64,000 nt of DNA from Corynebacterium callunae DSM 20147 (GCF_000344785.1 NC_020506.1:2542001-2606000), one strand, 5' to 3'; positions 25,157 through 34,577 are shown, counted from the first letter of the stretch. Notes: generated by a model from the sequence alone, not told the origin. Numbers and translations are program-made.

Positions 25157-26889
25157 CTCAAATCCTCATCCGTGGCGCGCTGTACCCAATCGCGGAATTG
25201 CTCTTCTTCACCACGCTGTTCCTTGAACTTGGTGACAACGCGGGTGACGTAATCGCCTACTTCATCAGCAACAACCTTGTGGCCCTTAAGCTTGCGACCA
25301 AAGTTTGGATCAATGTTCATGGAGCCGCCCAGGTGAACCTGGAAACCTTCTACGCGGTTGCCCTCGGAATCGGTAACGATCTGTCCCTTAAATCCAATGT
25401 CTGCAACCTGTGTACGAGCACAGGAGTTGGGGCAGCCATTAAGCGCAATCTTGATTGGTACATCCAGATCACCAATACGCTCTTCCAACTCATCCACTAG
25501 CTGGATTGCGCGTGCCTTGGTGGTGGTGTGTGCCAACTTGCAGAACTCCAAGCCGGTGCAAGAAATGATGCCGCGACGGAATTCCGAGGGAGTGGAATAT
25601 AGTCCAACTTCATCCAGATCACGAGCCACCTCGGTGAGCTTTTCACGCTCAATATCCAGGAAGATCAGTTCCTTTTCCACGGTGGTGCGGATACGGCTAA
25701 TGCCATGCTTTTCAGCGATATCGGCAATAGCAATTAGCTGCTCACCAGAGGTGTGACCCACAGTTGGCTTCACACCGAGGTAGAACTTGCCATCCTTTTG
25801 TGGGTGAATACCAATGTGATCGCGGTAGCCAGGGTTGGTGGTGATCTCTGGGCCGTCGATGAGTTTGCGCTCTAGGTACTCGGTTTCTAGTACCTCACGG
25901 AACTTCTCAATTCCCCACTGTGCCACCAAGAACTTGAGGCGAGCACGGTTGCGCAGACGACGGAAGCCATAGTCGCGGAAGATTCCGGCGACACCAGCCC
26001 ATACATCTGGAACTTCTTCGATTGGAATCCAAGCACCAAGTGGTTGGGCCAACATTGGGTTGGTGGAAAGGCCGCCACCAACGAAGCATTCAAAACCCAC
26101 GCCGTGTTCTGGGTGTACAGAAGGCACAAAGGCGATGTCTTGGATTTCGTGGGTGACATCCTGGCGAGAGTTACCAGTAATAGCGGTCTTAAATTTACGA
26201 GGTAGGTTCGTAAATTCATCGTCGCTGAAATAACGCTGGTGGATTTCCTTGATAGCTGGGGTTGCGTCGATAAGCTCCTCAGCAGCAACACCTGCAACGG
26301 GTGAGCCGAGGATAACGCGGGGGACGTCACCGCATCCGAAGAGGGTGGTAAGTCCAACGGACTCCAACTTATCCCAGATGGTGGGGACATCTTCAATACG
26401 AATCCAGTGCAACTGGATGTTTTGACGGTCGGTGAAGTCCGCGGTGGAACGTGCATAATCGCGAGAAATCTCGCCGACGGCACGCAGCTTTTCTGGAGAC
26501 GCCAGGCCACCATCAAAACGCACGCGCATCATGAAGTATTCATCCTGCAACTCAGCGTCTGGGACGTGGCCGGTGAGCTCACCGCCCAGATCCTGCTTGC
26601 GCTGGGTGTAAATGCCCAACCACTTAAAGCGAGGGGCAATATCATCCGGATCAATGGAAGAAAAGCCCTGCTTGGAGTACACATCAATAACGCGCTGCTT
26701 AACTGCAAAAGCAGGCTCGTCTTGCTTTACCTGTTCGGTGTGGTTCAGCGGGGTGGTGCCATCAATTTTCCACTGACCCTCTGGCTTGGGCTTGCGTGGT
26801 TGACGAGCTGGACGCTCTGCAGTTGCAGAGGTAGCAGGGGCTGCTGCCTTATCCTCTGCTGACTGCTCAGATGTTGTAGGTGATGCCAT
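25153..26889 (-). CDS. cysI: Sirohaem sulfite reductase (ferredoxin type)
   Basis: A 578-residue enzyme that reduces sulfite to sulfide with six electrons. The 4Fe-4S/sirohaem cysteines are in CTGLEFC (C-x5-C) and GCPNSC (C-x3-C) in the C-terminal half. The first ~50 residues are a low-complexity extension not needed for the core fold. The start is the ATG at 26889 behind GAGGAGCG. It is the first gene of the leftward cysIXHDNYZ operon, divergent from fpr2, with McbR sites between. Confidence 0.94.
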   Translation of the reverse strand: MASPTTSEQSAEDKAAAPATSATAERPARQPRKPKPEGQWKIDGTTPLNHTEQVKQDEPAFAVKQRVIDVYSKQGFSSIDPDDIAPRFKWLGIYTQRKQDLGGELTGHVPDAELQDEYFMMRVRFDGGLASPEKLRAVGEISRDYARSTADFTDRQNIQLHWIRIEDVPTIWDKLESVGLTTLFGCGDVPRVILGSPVAGVAAEELIDATPAIKEIHQRYFSDDEFTNLPRKFKTAITGNSRQDVTHEIQDIAFVPSVHPEHGVGFECFVGGGLSTNPMLAQPLGAWIPIEEVPDVWAGVAGIFRDYGFRRLRNRARLKFLVAQWGIEKFREVLETEYLERKLIDGPEITTNPGYRDHIGIHPQKDGKFYLGVKPTVGHTSGEQLIAIADIAEKHGISRIRTTVEKELIFLDIEREKLTEVARDLDEVGLYSTPSEFRRGIISCTGLEFCKLAHTTTKARAIQLVDELEERIGDLDVPIKIALNGCPNSCARTQVADIGFKGQIVTDSEGNRVEGFQVHLGGSMNIDPNFGRKLKGHKVVADEVGDYVTRVVTKFKEQRGEEEQFRDWVQRATDEDLS

Positions 26890-26971
26890 GGGTGGATGAC
26901 GCTCCTCAAAGCTTGGGGCTTAAAACGTGATGAATCTTTGTAAATCTTTATGTTTAATCTACGGAAGAACT

Positions 26972-26991
26972 TAGACGTACCGCTCTGTCTA
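26972..26991. promoter_or_regulatory. McbR-like half-site pair near cysI
   Basis: TAGAC (26972-26976) and GTCTA (26987-26991) are in the right orientation but 10 rather than 6 bases apart, about 85-100 bases upstream of cysI. Confidence 0.4.
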
Positions 26992-27092
26992 CAACAACAT
27001 TTAGATTCACACCCTCCCGTTCGCAGATTTAAGGAAAATCAACTTTCGGCATTTTACCTGCATAAACTGGGTAATAACCACAATGAATAAAA

Positions 27093-27108
27093 TAGACCGG
27101 ACTGTCTA
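27093..27108. promoter_or_regulatory. McbR operator
   Basis: TAGAC-N6-GTCTA exactly matches the operator of McbR, the S-adenosylhomocysteine-responsive repressor of sulfur metabolism. It is central in the cysI/fpr2 divergent region. Confidence 0.8.
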
Positions 27109-27177
27109 CTCCTTCTAGAATCCATGAATTTAATTAGCGGAAATTATTTGCAAGCGCCGCTTATGCTGCTAGCTTTA

Positions 27178-27216
27178 CAGACCAAGCGGTCTACAAGATG
27201 GTCTATTTCGCTAGAC
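27178..27216. promoter_or_regulatory. Second McbR operator with adjacent everted half-sites
   Basis: CAGAC-N6-GTCTA (27178-27193) has one mismatch. Just after it GTCTA (27201-27205) and TAGAC (27212-27216) lie in the opposite (everted) arrangement. About 90-125 bases upstream of fpr2. I see no gene in 26890-27304. Confidence 0.6.
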
Positions 27217-27304
27217 AGGCCCTTCTAAAAAGTCCTCGCCCCGAGGTTTTAAAGACCCACCCCACATCACAGCCCCACATTTTGGGAACGAAAGGTAAAA
27301 GCAG

Positions 27305-28678
27305 ATGACCACTCCCCTGCGCGTTGCCGTAATCGGCGCCGGCCCCGCCGGAATCTACGCATCTGACCTCCTCATCCGCAATGAAGAGCACGAGATCTTT
27401 GTTGACCTCTTCGAGCAGATGCCAGCACCTTTCGGCCTCATCCGCTACGGTGTTGCACCCGATCACCCACGTATCAAGGGCATTGTGAAGTCCCTGCACA
27501 ATGTGCTGGACAAGCCACGTTTGCGCCTGCTGGGCAATATCACCGTCGGCCGCGATATCACCGTTGAAGAACTCCGCGAATACTATGACGCAATTGTGTT
27601 CTCCACCGGCGCAGTAGCTGACCGCGATCTCAACATTCCTGGCATCGAGGCCGAAGGCTCCTATGGCGCTGGTGAATTTGTTGGATTCTACGACGGCAAC
27701 CCACGTTTTGAGCGCTCTTGGGATCTCTCCGCTGAATCCGTTGCCGTCATCGGCGTCGGAAATGTGGGCCTTGACGTGGCTCGTATCTTGGCAAAGACCG
27801 GCGATGAACTTAAAGTCACCGAAATTCCAGACAATGTTTATGAGTCCCTGAAGGAAAACAAGGCCACTGAGGTGCATGTTTTCGGTCGTCGTGGCCCAGC
27901 CCAGGTGAAGTTCACCCCACAGGAACTTAAAGAACTTGATCATTCTTCCACCATCAATGTGGTTGTTGATCCAGAAGATATCGATTATGACGCTGCCTCC
28001 GAGGAAGCACGCCGCGCATCCAAGTCCCAGGACTTGGTCTGCCAGATCCTCGAGCAGTACGCCATCCGCGAGCCAAAGCAAGCTCCACACACCCTGCAGA
28101 TCCACCTTTTTGAAAGCCCAGTTGAGGTTTTGCAGAAGGACGGCAAGGTTGTTGGCCTGCGCACCGAGCGCACCGCACTTGATGGCAACGGCGGCGTCAC
28201 CGGCACCGGCGAATTTAAGGATTGGCCAGTTCAGGCCGTCTACCGCGCAGTTGGTTATAAGTCCGATGCCATTGCAGGTGTACCTTTCGACGATAAGCGC
28301 CACGTCATTCCAAACGATGGCGGACACGTCCTCACCGCACCAAATGCGGAAAAGGTTCCTGGCCTTTATGCCACCGGCTGGATTAAGCGTGGACCGATCG
28401 GTCTAATCGGTAATACCAAGTCCGATGCCAAGGAAACCACCGATATGCTCATCGCCGATGCTGCAGCTGGGGCTTTGGAAGCACCAAAGCACAGCGATGA
28501 AAACGCCATCATTGAGCTGCTGGATTCCCGCAGCATTCCTTTCACCACCTGGCAGGGTTGGTACAAGCTGGATGCCGCAGAACGTGCACTTGGTGAGGCC
28601 GAAGGCCGCGAGCGCAAGAAGATTGTGGACTGGGAAGAGATGGTTCGCCAGGCTCGCGAAGCTCCAGCCATCGTCTAA
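27305..28678 (+). CDS. fpr2: Ferredoxin-NADP+ reductase Fpr2
   Basis: A 457-residue adrenodoxin-reductase-type flavoprotein. The FAD motif is IGAGPAGIYASDLL at residue ~10, the NADP motif VIGVGNVGLDVARIL near 150, then FGRRGPAQVKFT. The C-terminal ~90 residues (WQGWYKLDAAERALGEA) are typical of the actinobacterial FprA branch. It supplies electrons from NADPH, probably through CysX or a ferredoxin, to the sulfite reductase CysI encoded divergently. The start is at 27305, behind GAAAGG. It ends at a terminator. Confidence 0.92.
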   Translation: MTTPLRVAVIGAGPAGIYASDLLIRNEEHEIFVDLFEQMPAPFGLIRYGVAPDHPRIKGIVKSLHNVLDKPRLRLLGNITVGRDITVEELREYYDAIVFSTGAVADRDLNIPGIEAEGSYGAGEFVGFYDGNPRFERSWDLSAESVAVIGVGNVGLDVARILAKTGDELKVTEIPDNVYESLKENKATEVHVFGRRGPAQVKFTPQELKELDHSSTINVVVDPEDIDYDAASEEARRASKSQDLVCQILEQYAIREPKQAPHTLQIHLFESPVEVLQKDGKVVGLRTERTALDGNGGVTGTGEFKDWPVQAVYRAVGYKSDAIAGVPFDDKRHVIPNDGGHVLTAPNAEKVPGLYATGWIKRGPIGLIGNTKSDAKETTDMLIADAAAGALEAPKHSDENAIIELLDSRSIPFTTWQGWYKLDAAERALGEAEGRERKKIVDWEEMVRQAREAPAIV

Positions 28679-28708
28679 AAAGCTGTTTAAGAAAAACTAA
28701 AACAGCAT

Positions 28709-28751
28709 AAAAGTGGGAACCGTCGTATCCAAAGGACAGTGCCCACTTTTT
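28709..28751. terminator. Bidirectional terminator
   Basis: AAAAGTGGG (28709-28717) pairs with CCCACTTTTT (28742-28751). It serves fpr2 and the convergent VOC gene. A smaller hairpin (GCTGTTT/AAACAGC) precedes it. Confidence 0.7.
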
Positions 28752-28781
28752 GTTATTTAAGCTGGAATTTAAACCCAGCGC

Positions 28782-29198
28782 TTAGCCACCAATATTGAAC
28801 ATCCAGTGGGTACCAAATCGGTCCTCCAAGGCACCATAAATTGCGCCCCAAGGAGCAGTTTCCAAAGGCATGGTGATGTTGCCACCCTCAGCAAGCTGCT
28901 CCCAATAGCCGCGGATTTCTTCTTCCAGCTCGGTGCCACCGGTGATGGACAGCGGAGTGTCTTCGCCCTTCATGCGCTGCATAAAAGAAGGAATATCGGA
29001 GCCAAATAGGAATTTCTTGCCATCAATGCGCAGCTCAGAGTGCATAATTTTATCACCCTCGCCGCCTACTTCTTCCTCAGAATGCATGGTACTAAATGGC
29101 ATTAACTGGAGTTCACCGCCAAAAACCTGCTGATAAAATTCCATGGCTTCTTTGGCGTTGCCATTAAATTGACGATAAGGAGTGAGATCTGCCTGCAT
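28782..29198 (-). CDS. VOC-family (PhnB/glyoxalase-like) protein
   Basis: A 138-residue vicinal-oxygen-chelate protein of the PhnB-like group: TPYRQFNGNAKEAMEFYQQVFGG at the N-terminus, then MHSELRIDGKKFLFGSD, and C-terminal FGTHWMFN. These proteins bind a metal or small ligand; no specific reaction can be assigned. Single gene, ATG at 29198, convergent with fpr2 and divergent from the SRPBCC gene. Confidence 0.75.
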   Translation of the reverse strand: MQADLTPYRQFNGNAKEAMEFYQQVFGGELQLMPFSTMHSEEEVGGEGDKIMHSELRIDGKKFLFGSDIPSFMQRMKGEDTPLSITGGTELEEEIRGYWEQLAEGGNITMPLETAPWGAIYGALEDRFGTHWMFNIGG

Positions 29199-29269
29199 GG
29201 GGGTTCCTTTGGCTTGGGGATCGTGAATTTTCCTCCCCCAAGGTAGTCAATTTCACTACCCTCGGCAGC

Positions 29270-29677
29270 ATGGAAACCTCAGATTCCCGTCATATTAGCG
29301 TGCTCAGCAGCGCCGATGTCCAAACAATTTATGATCTCGCCCGCGACCTCCCGCAGCTTCCCACCTGGGCGTCCGGCTTAGCAGCCGGCAACCTCAGGCT
29401 TATCGACGAAAACCGCGTGGAACTTGACTCCCCGATGGGACAAGTTCTCACAACTTTTACACCCCGCAATGACCTCGGAATTCTTGACCATATTGTGGTT
29501 CTCCCCGATGGCCAAGAAGTCTTAAATCCTTTTCGCGTAGTCCCCCACTTCTTAGGTTCCGAGCTGATTTTCACCGTTCGTCAAGGTGGTGACAGCGAGG
29601 AAAACTTTGCTGCCGATTGCCAAGCAGTCCAAGCCGATTTGGAGCGGCTCGTAGCTTTAGCCGAGGGCCAAGGTTAA
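29270..29677 (+). CDS. SRPBCC-family protein
   Basis: A 135-residue protein with the START/polyketide-cyclase-like layout: SSADVQTIYDLARDLPQLPTW at the N-terminus, beta strands in the middle, and a C-terminal amphipathic helix (FAADCQAVQADLERLVAL). It probably binds a hydrophobic ligand; the function is unknown. No good ribosome site precedes the ATG. It converges on the nitroreductase gene with a 7-base gap. Confidence 0.6.
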   Translation: METSDSRHISVLSSADVQTIYDLARDLPQLPTWASGLAAGNLRLIDENRVELDSPMGQVLTTFTPRNDLGILDHIVVLPDGQEVLNPFRVVPHFLGSELIFTVRQGGDSEENFAADCQAVQADLERLVALAEGQG

Positions 29678-29684
29678 AGAGCAC

Positions 29685-30512
29685 TTAACGCAAGCCAAAG
29701 CCAGCTTTTTCCATTACTTTCCGCAAGAACTGACGGTTGGTTTTTTCCGTGGCTTTGGCAGCTAATCGTGCCACTAATTGTTTGGTCCATAATTGGTGCT
29801 GGCCATAACGCGAGAAATAATGGTCCAAAGCCTGGTTGTAGTCGTCGAAAAGCTCCTGGGTGGGTGCCTGATAGCTGTCCCATGACAGCACCAGCTCTTG
29901 GGGCAGGCGTGGTTTAATGCCTGCTGGTTCGCTGGGGTCCGGGTGGCCGAGGGACAAGCCGATCACCGGAACGACAGTCTCGGGGAGGTTCAGGATCTCC
30001 TGCATCCGTGCCGCATCATTGCGCACCGCTCCAATATGAACAGTGCCAAGGCCCATTGATTCTGCTGCTAAAGCCGCTGTTTGGGAGGCAATTCCGGCAT
30101 CCATAAATCCGATGGCAGCCTCATCAAGATAATCAAAGGCACCAGTTTTAGCATCATCTGCTGCCGCCAAGAACTTGGCGCGAGTGATATCAATGCACCA
30201 CACCAACACCACCCCAGCTTCCCGAATATGCGGAAACATTTGGCGCGCTACCTTGGCGATTTCATCTTTAAGCGCAGGATCTCGGACGGCAACCACAGAA
30301 ATATATTGCTTATTAGAGGAGCTGGGTGCCGATTGCGCAGCTGCCACAATGGTGCGAATCGTATCTGTGGAAATTGGTTTATCCAACCAACGGCGTACCG
30401 ATCGATGCCTATAAATCACCTCTAAAGTGTCATTCCACTTATCCGGTTGCCACTGCTGTTCCTTGCCATAACGTGCAGTGAGGAATTCTTTGGCAGTTTT
30501 TGGATGATCCAT
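29685..30512 (-). CDS. Nitroreductase-family FMN oxidoreductase
   Basis: A 275-residue nitroreductase. IYRHRSVRRWLDKPI near residue 37 is the FMN-phosphate binding region, followed by AAQSAPSSSNKQ and, in the second half, AAESMGLGTVHIGAVRN and VIGLSLGHPDP, all family motifs. It is predicted to reduce nitroaromatics, quinones or flavins with NAD(P)H. The start chosen is the ATG at 30512 behind AGGGGAG. It contains a minus-strand copy of the 11-mer motif (29843-29853). Confidence 0.8.
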   Translation of the reverse strand: MDHPKTAKEFLTARYGKEQQWQPDKWNDTLEVIYRHRSVRRWLDKPISTDTIRTIVAAAQSAPSSSNKQYISVVAVRDPALKDEIAKVARQMFPHIREAGVVLVWCIDITRAKFLAAADDAKTGAFDYLDEAAIGFMDAGIASQTAALAAESMGLGTVHIGAVRNDAARMQEILNLPETVVPVIGLSLGHPDPSEPAGIKPRLPQELVLSWDSYQAPTQELFDDYNQALDHYFSRYGQHQLWTKQLVARLAAKATEKTNRQFLRKVMEKAGFGLR

Positions 30513-30548
30513 GCTCTCCCCTATTGATAGTGCCCTAAGCACTCAAAA

Positions 30549-31274
30549 TTACTCCGGTCGAGTTACCTCAACCATATAGTCGGCGATCTCTACCGGATCA
30601 GCCATAAAATCACGCAATGCCCGAAACGCAATGGTTTCCTCCAATTCCACCCCGCGGCGCATTTGTCCATCGGCACTAAAATCCCAAATTTCGGCACCGG
30701 GAATAGCTAAAAGCACTGGCGAATGGGTCACCATAATGATTTGCGAGCCACCTGCAGCAATGTCATGTAATTGCGCCAACAATGTCATTTGACGGATAAA
30801 AGACAAACCTGATTCCGGCTCATCCAATAAGTACAGCCCAGGTCCCACAAAGCCCTGCTGGACAATGTGCATCACCGATTCTCCATGAGACATCTCATGC
30901 AGGTTCACCCAGCCCGGGGCTTCTGCCCCATAGGTAGCTGCAACATTAAAGTAGGATTCCGCCCTTAAGAAATATCCCGCCATAGGTTGTGGACCGAAGT
31001 GCGCTTTTGCCACGTTACGCAGGGGATTTTCAAAACTATTAAAGCTGCCATCAAAGGGTCCACCGTGGACTCTAAAGCCAGCATTCACCGCAATAGCTTC
31101 CAAAAGCGTGGATTTACCCACTCCATTTTCCCCAGTGATTAAGGTGACGGGGTGCCTGAAATCAAAAATCTGCGAGCGCTGCAAAGCTTTAAAAGCTGGG
31201 ACCTGCACAGTCCACAGGGCAGCCTCCCCAATTGGGCTCTCCAGAGCCACGATGTCCTTAATATAAAGGCTCAT
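30549..31274 (-). CDS. RecF/ABC-type ATPase (COG3910-like), copy A
   Basis: A 241-residue stand-alone ATPase. Walker A is GENGVGKST (about 48-56). The signature-like motif is MSHGES, Walker B is LYLLDEPESGLS, and an H-loop follows in VTHSP. No membrane or nuclease (Toprim) domain is attached. It is a clear paralog of the next gene, with collinear motifs, and its start overlaps that gene's stop (ATGA), so both are made together and could form a heterodimer. The biological role is unknown. Confidence 0.75.
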   Translation of the reverse strand: MSLYIKDIVALESPIGEAALWTVQVPAFKALQRSQIFDFRHPVTLITGENGVGKSTLLEAIAVNAGFRVHGGPFDGSFNSFENPLRNVAKAHFGPQPMAGYFLRAESYFNVAATYGAEAPGWVNLHEMSHGESVMHIVQQGFVGPGLYLLDEPESGLSFIRQMTLLAQLHDIAAGGSQIIMVTHSPVLLAIPGAEIWDFSADGQMRRGVELEETIAFRALRDFMADPVEIADYMVEVTRPE

Positions 31275-31984
31275 TGGGTGTCCTCTACCAGGAAAGCTGC
31301 GGTGCCGCGGGGATCATTGAGAAATTCCCGGGCAGCCTGCACCGCCTCAGTGTCCTCAAAAGACACCCGGCGCAGCCCTGCATCCGTGACCTCAATAATG
31401 TCTGCTCCTGGGGTAGCCAAAAGAATCGGCGAATGTGTGGCTACAATAATCTGCGATCCTGCTGCTGCCAGGTGCACTAGATTTCCCATAAATTCCAATT
31501 GGCGCAGCTGCGATAAACCGGCTTCTGGCTCATCTAAAATAATCAGTCCAGGCCTGCGCAGCCGGCGTTCCACCAGCGCCATTATGGATTCCCCGTGGCT
31601 CATCTGTAAAAGATCCGACAGCGGATCTCCCGCCAGTCCACCATGATAGGAAGCCAGGTTATAAAAGGTTTCACCCCTGAAGAAGTAGGCATCTTTGGGG
31701 TTTGCCCGGCGCGTTAACTTCAGTGATTTATGTAATTCAGAAACAATATCCTCGCTGCGCCCAAAGTTGGCGTGTCTGGATCCGCCGGCGGGATTAATGC
31801 GCATCCCCACTGCTAGGGCTTCCACCAATGTGGATTTACCCACCCCATTATCCCCGGTGATTACCGTAATGGGGGTTTTAAACTCCAGCGGTTTTTGAAA
31901 CAAAGAGTGCACCACCGATAGCTCTGATAAATATCCCGCGAGGCTATCGGGGCTATCCACCAAGGCCACCTTTGTTAAAAACAT
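31271..31984 (-). CDS. RecF/ABC-type ATPase (COG3910-like), copy B
   Basis: A 237-residue paralog of the preceding entry. Walker A is GDNGVGKST, the signature MSHGES, Walker B LIILDEPEAGLS and the H-loop ATHSP. The start chosen is the ATG at 31984 behind GGGAG; the longer open frame to 32140 overlaps the divergent MFS gene. Only 18 bases separate the two divergent starts, so the promoters must overlap. Confidence 0.75.
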   Translation of the reverse strand: MFLTKVALVDSPDSLAGYLSELSVVHSLFQKPLEFKTPITVITGDNGVGKSTLVEALAVGMRINPAGGSRHANFGRSEDIVSELHKSLKLTRRANPKDAYFFRGETFYNLASYHGGLAGDPLSDLLQMSHGESIMALVERRLRRPGLIILDEPEAGLSQLRQLEFMGNLVHLAAAGSQIIVATHSPILLATPGADIIEVTDAGLRRVSFEDTEAVQAAREFLNDPRGTAAFLVEDTQ

Positions 31985-32002
31985 AGCTCCCAGTATAGAT
32001 GC

Positions 32003-33229
32003 ATGAATTACCCTAAATCCATGACAATTGCCGTGCATCCACAGCGCTCTAAGGTTCTCAGTGGCCTGATCATTGCCCAGATTATGGTGGGAGCTTCCAA
32101 TGGTGTCACGCTGTCCATGGGCAGTTTGTTGGCTGCACATTTAGCCGGTGCTGCCTGGGGTGGTTCGGCAGCTACCTTTACCACCATTGGTGCAGCACTA
32201 TTTTCCATTCCTTTAGCACGAATGGTGCAAAAATATGATCGTCGCACCTCGCTGACCACGGGAATGCTGCTGGGTTGTCTTGGTGCGCTGGCAGCCATGT
32301 TGGGTGCTCAGTTTGGGATTTCCCCGGTTATTTTGCTGGGCTTTTTGTTCTTGGGCGCCATGAGTGCCGTTAATTTGCAGGCGCGATTTGCGGCCACCGA
32401 TGTTGCTAGTGAGGAATCCAGAGGTCGCGATTTATCCCTAGTGGTGTGGTCAACCACTATCGGCGCTATTGCGGGGCCAAATCTTTTTACTCCCAGCGCA
32501 CGCTTTAGCGAGTGGCTAGGTCTAGAGCAGCACGCGGGCGCTTATCTGCTCTGCCTTTTCGGACAATTGGTTGCCATTGGCGTGTGGCGGTTCACGCTGC
32601 CCAAAGGCCTTAAACCTGCAGGTACCAACACCACCCAGCTAATAGTTAAGAAGCTGACGGCCGGCGCGCGCCGGGCGATTTCCACAGTTGCGGTTGCTCA
32701 TTTCTCCATGGTGGGGCTGATGTCCATGGCAGCAGTACACATGGATCATCTAGGACTAAGCCTGAGCATCATTGGCTTCACCATCAGCCTGCACGTAGCA
32801 GGAATGTATGCATTATCGCCGGTCTTTGGCCTGCTTAGCGATAAAATCGGCCGCCGTTTTGGCATCTTTTTAGGCCTGGGAATGCTCGGCGCAGCAGCCC
32901 TCTTTATGATCTGCTGGCCCGATCCGCAGTGGTCAGTCGTCACCTCAATGATTTTGCTGGGCTTGGGCTGGAATTCCGCGCTTGTTTCTTCCTCTGCGTT
33001 GCTTATCGACGAAACCTCCGCCCCAGCACGGACCTTTGCACAGGGGCGCAGCGATTTAGTGATGAACCTGGCCGGTGCCAGTGGTGGAATCCTGGCAGGT
33101 CCCCTCATTACTCTCGGCGGAATGCCACTACTAGCTGGCGTTGTTGCAATAGTGGTGGCAATCCAGGCAGTGTTTAACCTTCCTAGGAAAGGAACTGCTT
33201 CACCACAGCCTCATATCCTTGCACAGTGA
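32003..33229 (+). CDS. MFS transporter
   Basis: Up to 408 residues and about 12 membrane helices, with the MFS loop motif LSDKIGRRFGI after helix 8. It belongs to the drug/metabolite exporter-like MFS branch; the substrate is unknown. The first ATG (32003) comes only 3 bases after a possible -10 (TATAGA, 31994-31999), so the ATG at 32021 (MTIAVHPQ) may be the real start. The last 47 bases overlap the convergent M20 peptidase gene. Confidence 0.75.
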   Translation: MNYPKSMTIAVHPQRSKVLSGLIIAQIMVGASNGVTLSMGSLLAAHLAGAAWGGSAATFTTIGAALFSIPLARMVQKYDRRTSLTTGMLLGCLGALAAMLGAQFGISPVILLGFLFLGAMSAVNLQARFAATDVASEESRGRDLSLVVWSTTIGAIAGPNLFTPSARFSEWLGLEQHAGAYLLCLFGQLVAIGVWRFTLPKGLKPAGTNTTQLIVKKLTAGARRAISTVAVAHFSMVGLMSMAAVHMDHLGLSLSIIGFTISLHVAGMYALSPVFGLLSDKIGRRFGIFLGLGMLGAAALFMICWPDPQWSVVTSMILLGLGWNSALVSSSALLIDETSAPARTFAQGRSDLVMNLAGASGGILAGPLITLGGMPLLAGVVAIVVAIQAVFNLPRKGTASPQPHILAQ

Positions 33230-34508
33230 GTTCTAAATCTTCCAGGTGCAAGGCCTCATCATGGGAATGCAATTGCCCCATGGCATAAGCCAAGGTGCGC
33301 TCAGGTGCGTGGACGGCAAAACCATAACCCACTCCTCCCTGCTTGCGGGCAAAGCGTAGATCCGAACCTCCGGTAGAAATCACCGGCACCACGGGGCTGT
33401 CTGGGAAGAAGTCACCCAAAACGGAAGTTAGGGTCTGATAAAGCGGGAAATCAGTGGGGCTTAAAGTCGCTTCCTCGGAAATCAGGTGCTCAATTTCCAC
33501 CTCTGCAGCTAAATCGCCCAACGCAGTGCGCAACACCTCATCAACATAGTCATTGCTTTGGCCTGGCAAGGTGCGGATATCTAATTCCAAATAGGCGTGT
33601 GATGGCAAAACATTAATGGCTTGACCTGCACGAACCACAGTCTGTGCGATTGTGAGGTGGGAAATAGCATGAGCAATGCGGGAAAGCTCACCAAATTCTG
33701 CATAGGCTGCTGGGTCAGTGCCTTCCAAAAGTGCCTTTTCCGTAGCGGGATCAAAGCGGTGTGCCTGCACCAAACCTTGCCAAATATCGTCCTTGGCTAC
33801 AGCAATCTCAGCAGCATCAATACGGCGCGCTACCTCGGCAATCTTAACGATTGCGCTATCCCGGTCAAAGGGAATGGAACCATGTCCGGCATCACCGTTA
33901 ACATGCAGACGACGTTGGGCAGCGCCCTTTTCACCCACGGTAATCACCACGGAATCACTGCCATCGGTGGCATGCAGATGCGATCCACCAGATTCAGAGA
34001 GGCAGTTTTTCCAGCTAAAGAGGTGAGGATGCTCTTCCATTAGCCATTTGGCACCGAGCCCACCTCGCGCTTCCTCATCAGCAACACCGACAAAAGTAAG
34101 GGTGCCACGCAGTCCCCCGGTGCGGGCGACTTCACGGGTGACGGCTGCTTGCGTTGCTGTAATAAAGAGCATATCGACGGATCCTCGTCCCCAGATTTTT
34201 CCATCCGAAATCTCGGCAGCAAAAGGATCCTTGGTCCACTTGGGGCGATCTACAGTGACCACATCGGTATGTCCCAGCAGGGTAAGTGGTTCCGCAGCGG
34301 GATCAGAACCTGGCACCGTGACGATAATTGAGGTGCGACCTGGGCGTGGCTCTAATTTTGTTATTTCCACATTGGGGGTGCCAGCAAAAAATCGTTCTAA
34401 GGTTTCGGCATTTCGAATCTCTTGTCCTGAATCTGGGGTGAGATCGTTAACGCAAGCGTTTTGGATAAGTTCCTGCAGGAGTTGGCGGGTGTCGTCGAAA
34501 AGCGTCAT
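33183..34508 (-). CDS. M20-family metallopeptidase
   Basis: A 441-residue zinc aminoacylase/carboxypeptidase-type enzyme. The first metal ligand is in LLGHTDVV, the bridging Asp in WGRGSVDM and the catalytic Glu in VADEEARGG; a dimerisation domain is inserted, and STGGSDLRF is near the C-terminus. A perfect McbR operator 70 bases upstream suggests a sulfur-linked substrate, for example a cysteine- or methionine-containing dipeptide or acyl derivative (inference). The start codon lies just inside a minus-strand 11-mer motif (34493-34503). Confidence 0.8.
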   Translation of the reverse strand: MTLFDDTRQLLQELIQNACVNDLTPDSGQEIRNAETLERFFAGTPNVEITKLEPRPGRTSIIVTVPGSDPAAEPLTLLGHTDVVTVDRPKWTKDPFAAEISDGKIWGRGSVDMLFITATQAAVTREVARTGGLRGTLTFVGVADEEARGGLGAKWLMEEHPHLFSWKNCLSESGGSHLHATDGSDSVVITVGEKGAAQRRLHVNGDAGHGSIPFDRDSAIVKIAEVARRIDAAEIAVAKDDIWQGLVQAHRFDPATEKALLEGTDPAAYAEFGELSRIAHAISHLTIAQTVVRAGQAINVLPSHAYLELDIRTLPGQSNDYVDEVLRTALGDLAAEVEIEHLISEEATLSPTDFPLYQTLTSVLGDFFPDSPVVPVISTGGSDLRFARKQGGVGYGFAVHAPERTLAYAMGQLHSHDEALHLEDLELTVQGYEAVVKQFLS

Positions 34509-34577
34509 CTTTTTCCTTAATTTTGTGGTTTAAGCATCAAAGTACACCGTTTTATGGACTAAGGAGTTCAATCAAAT

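Noticed and set aside
27203..28327. Long minus-strand open frame opposite fpr2
   Set aside because: It is an antisense shadow of fpr2; the residue composition is unnatural and it runs through the McbR region.
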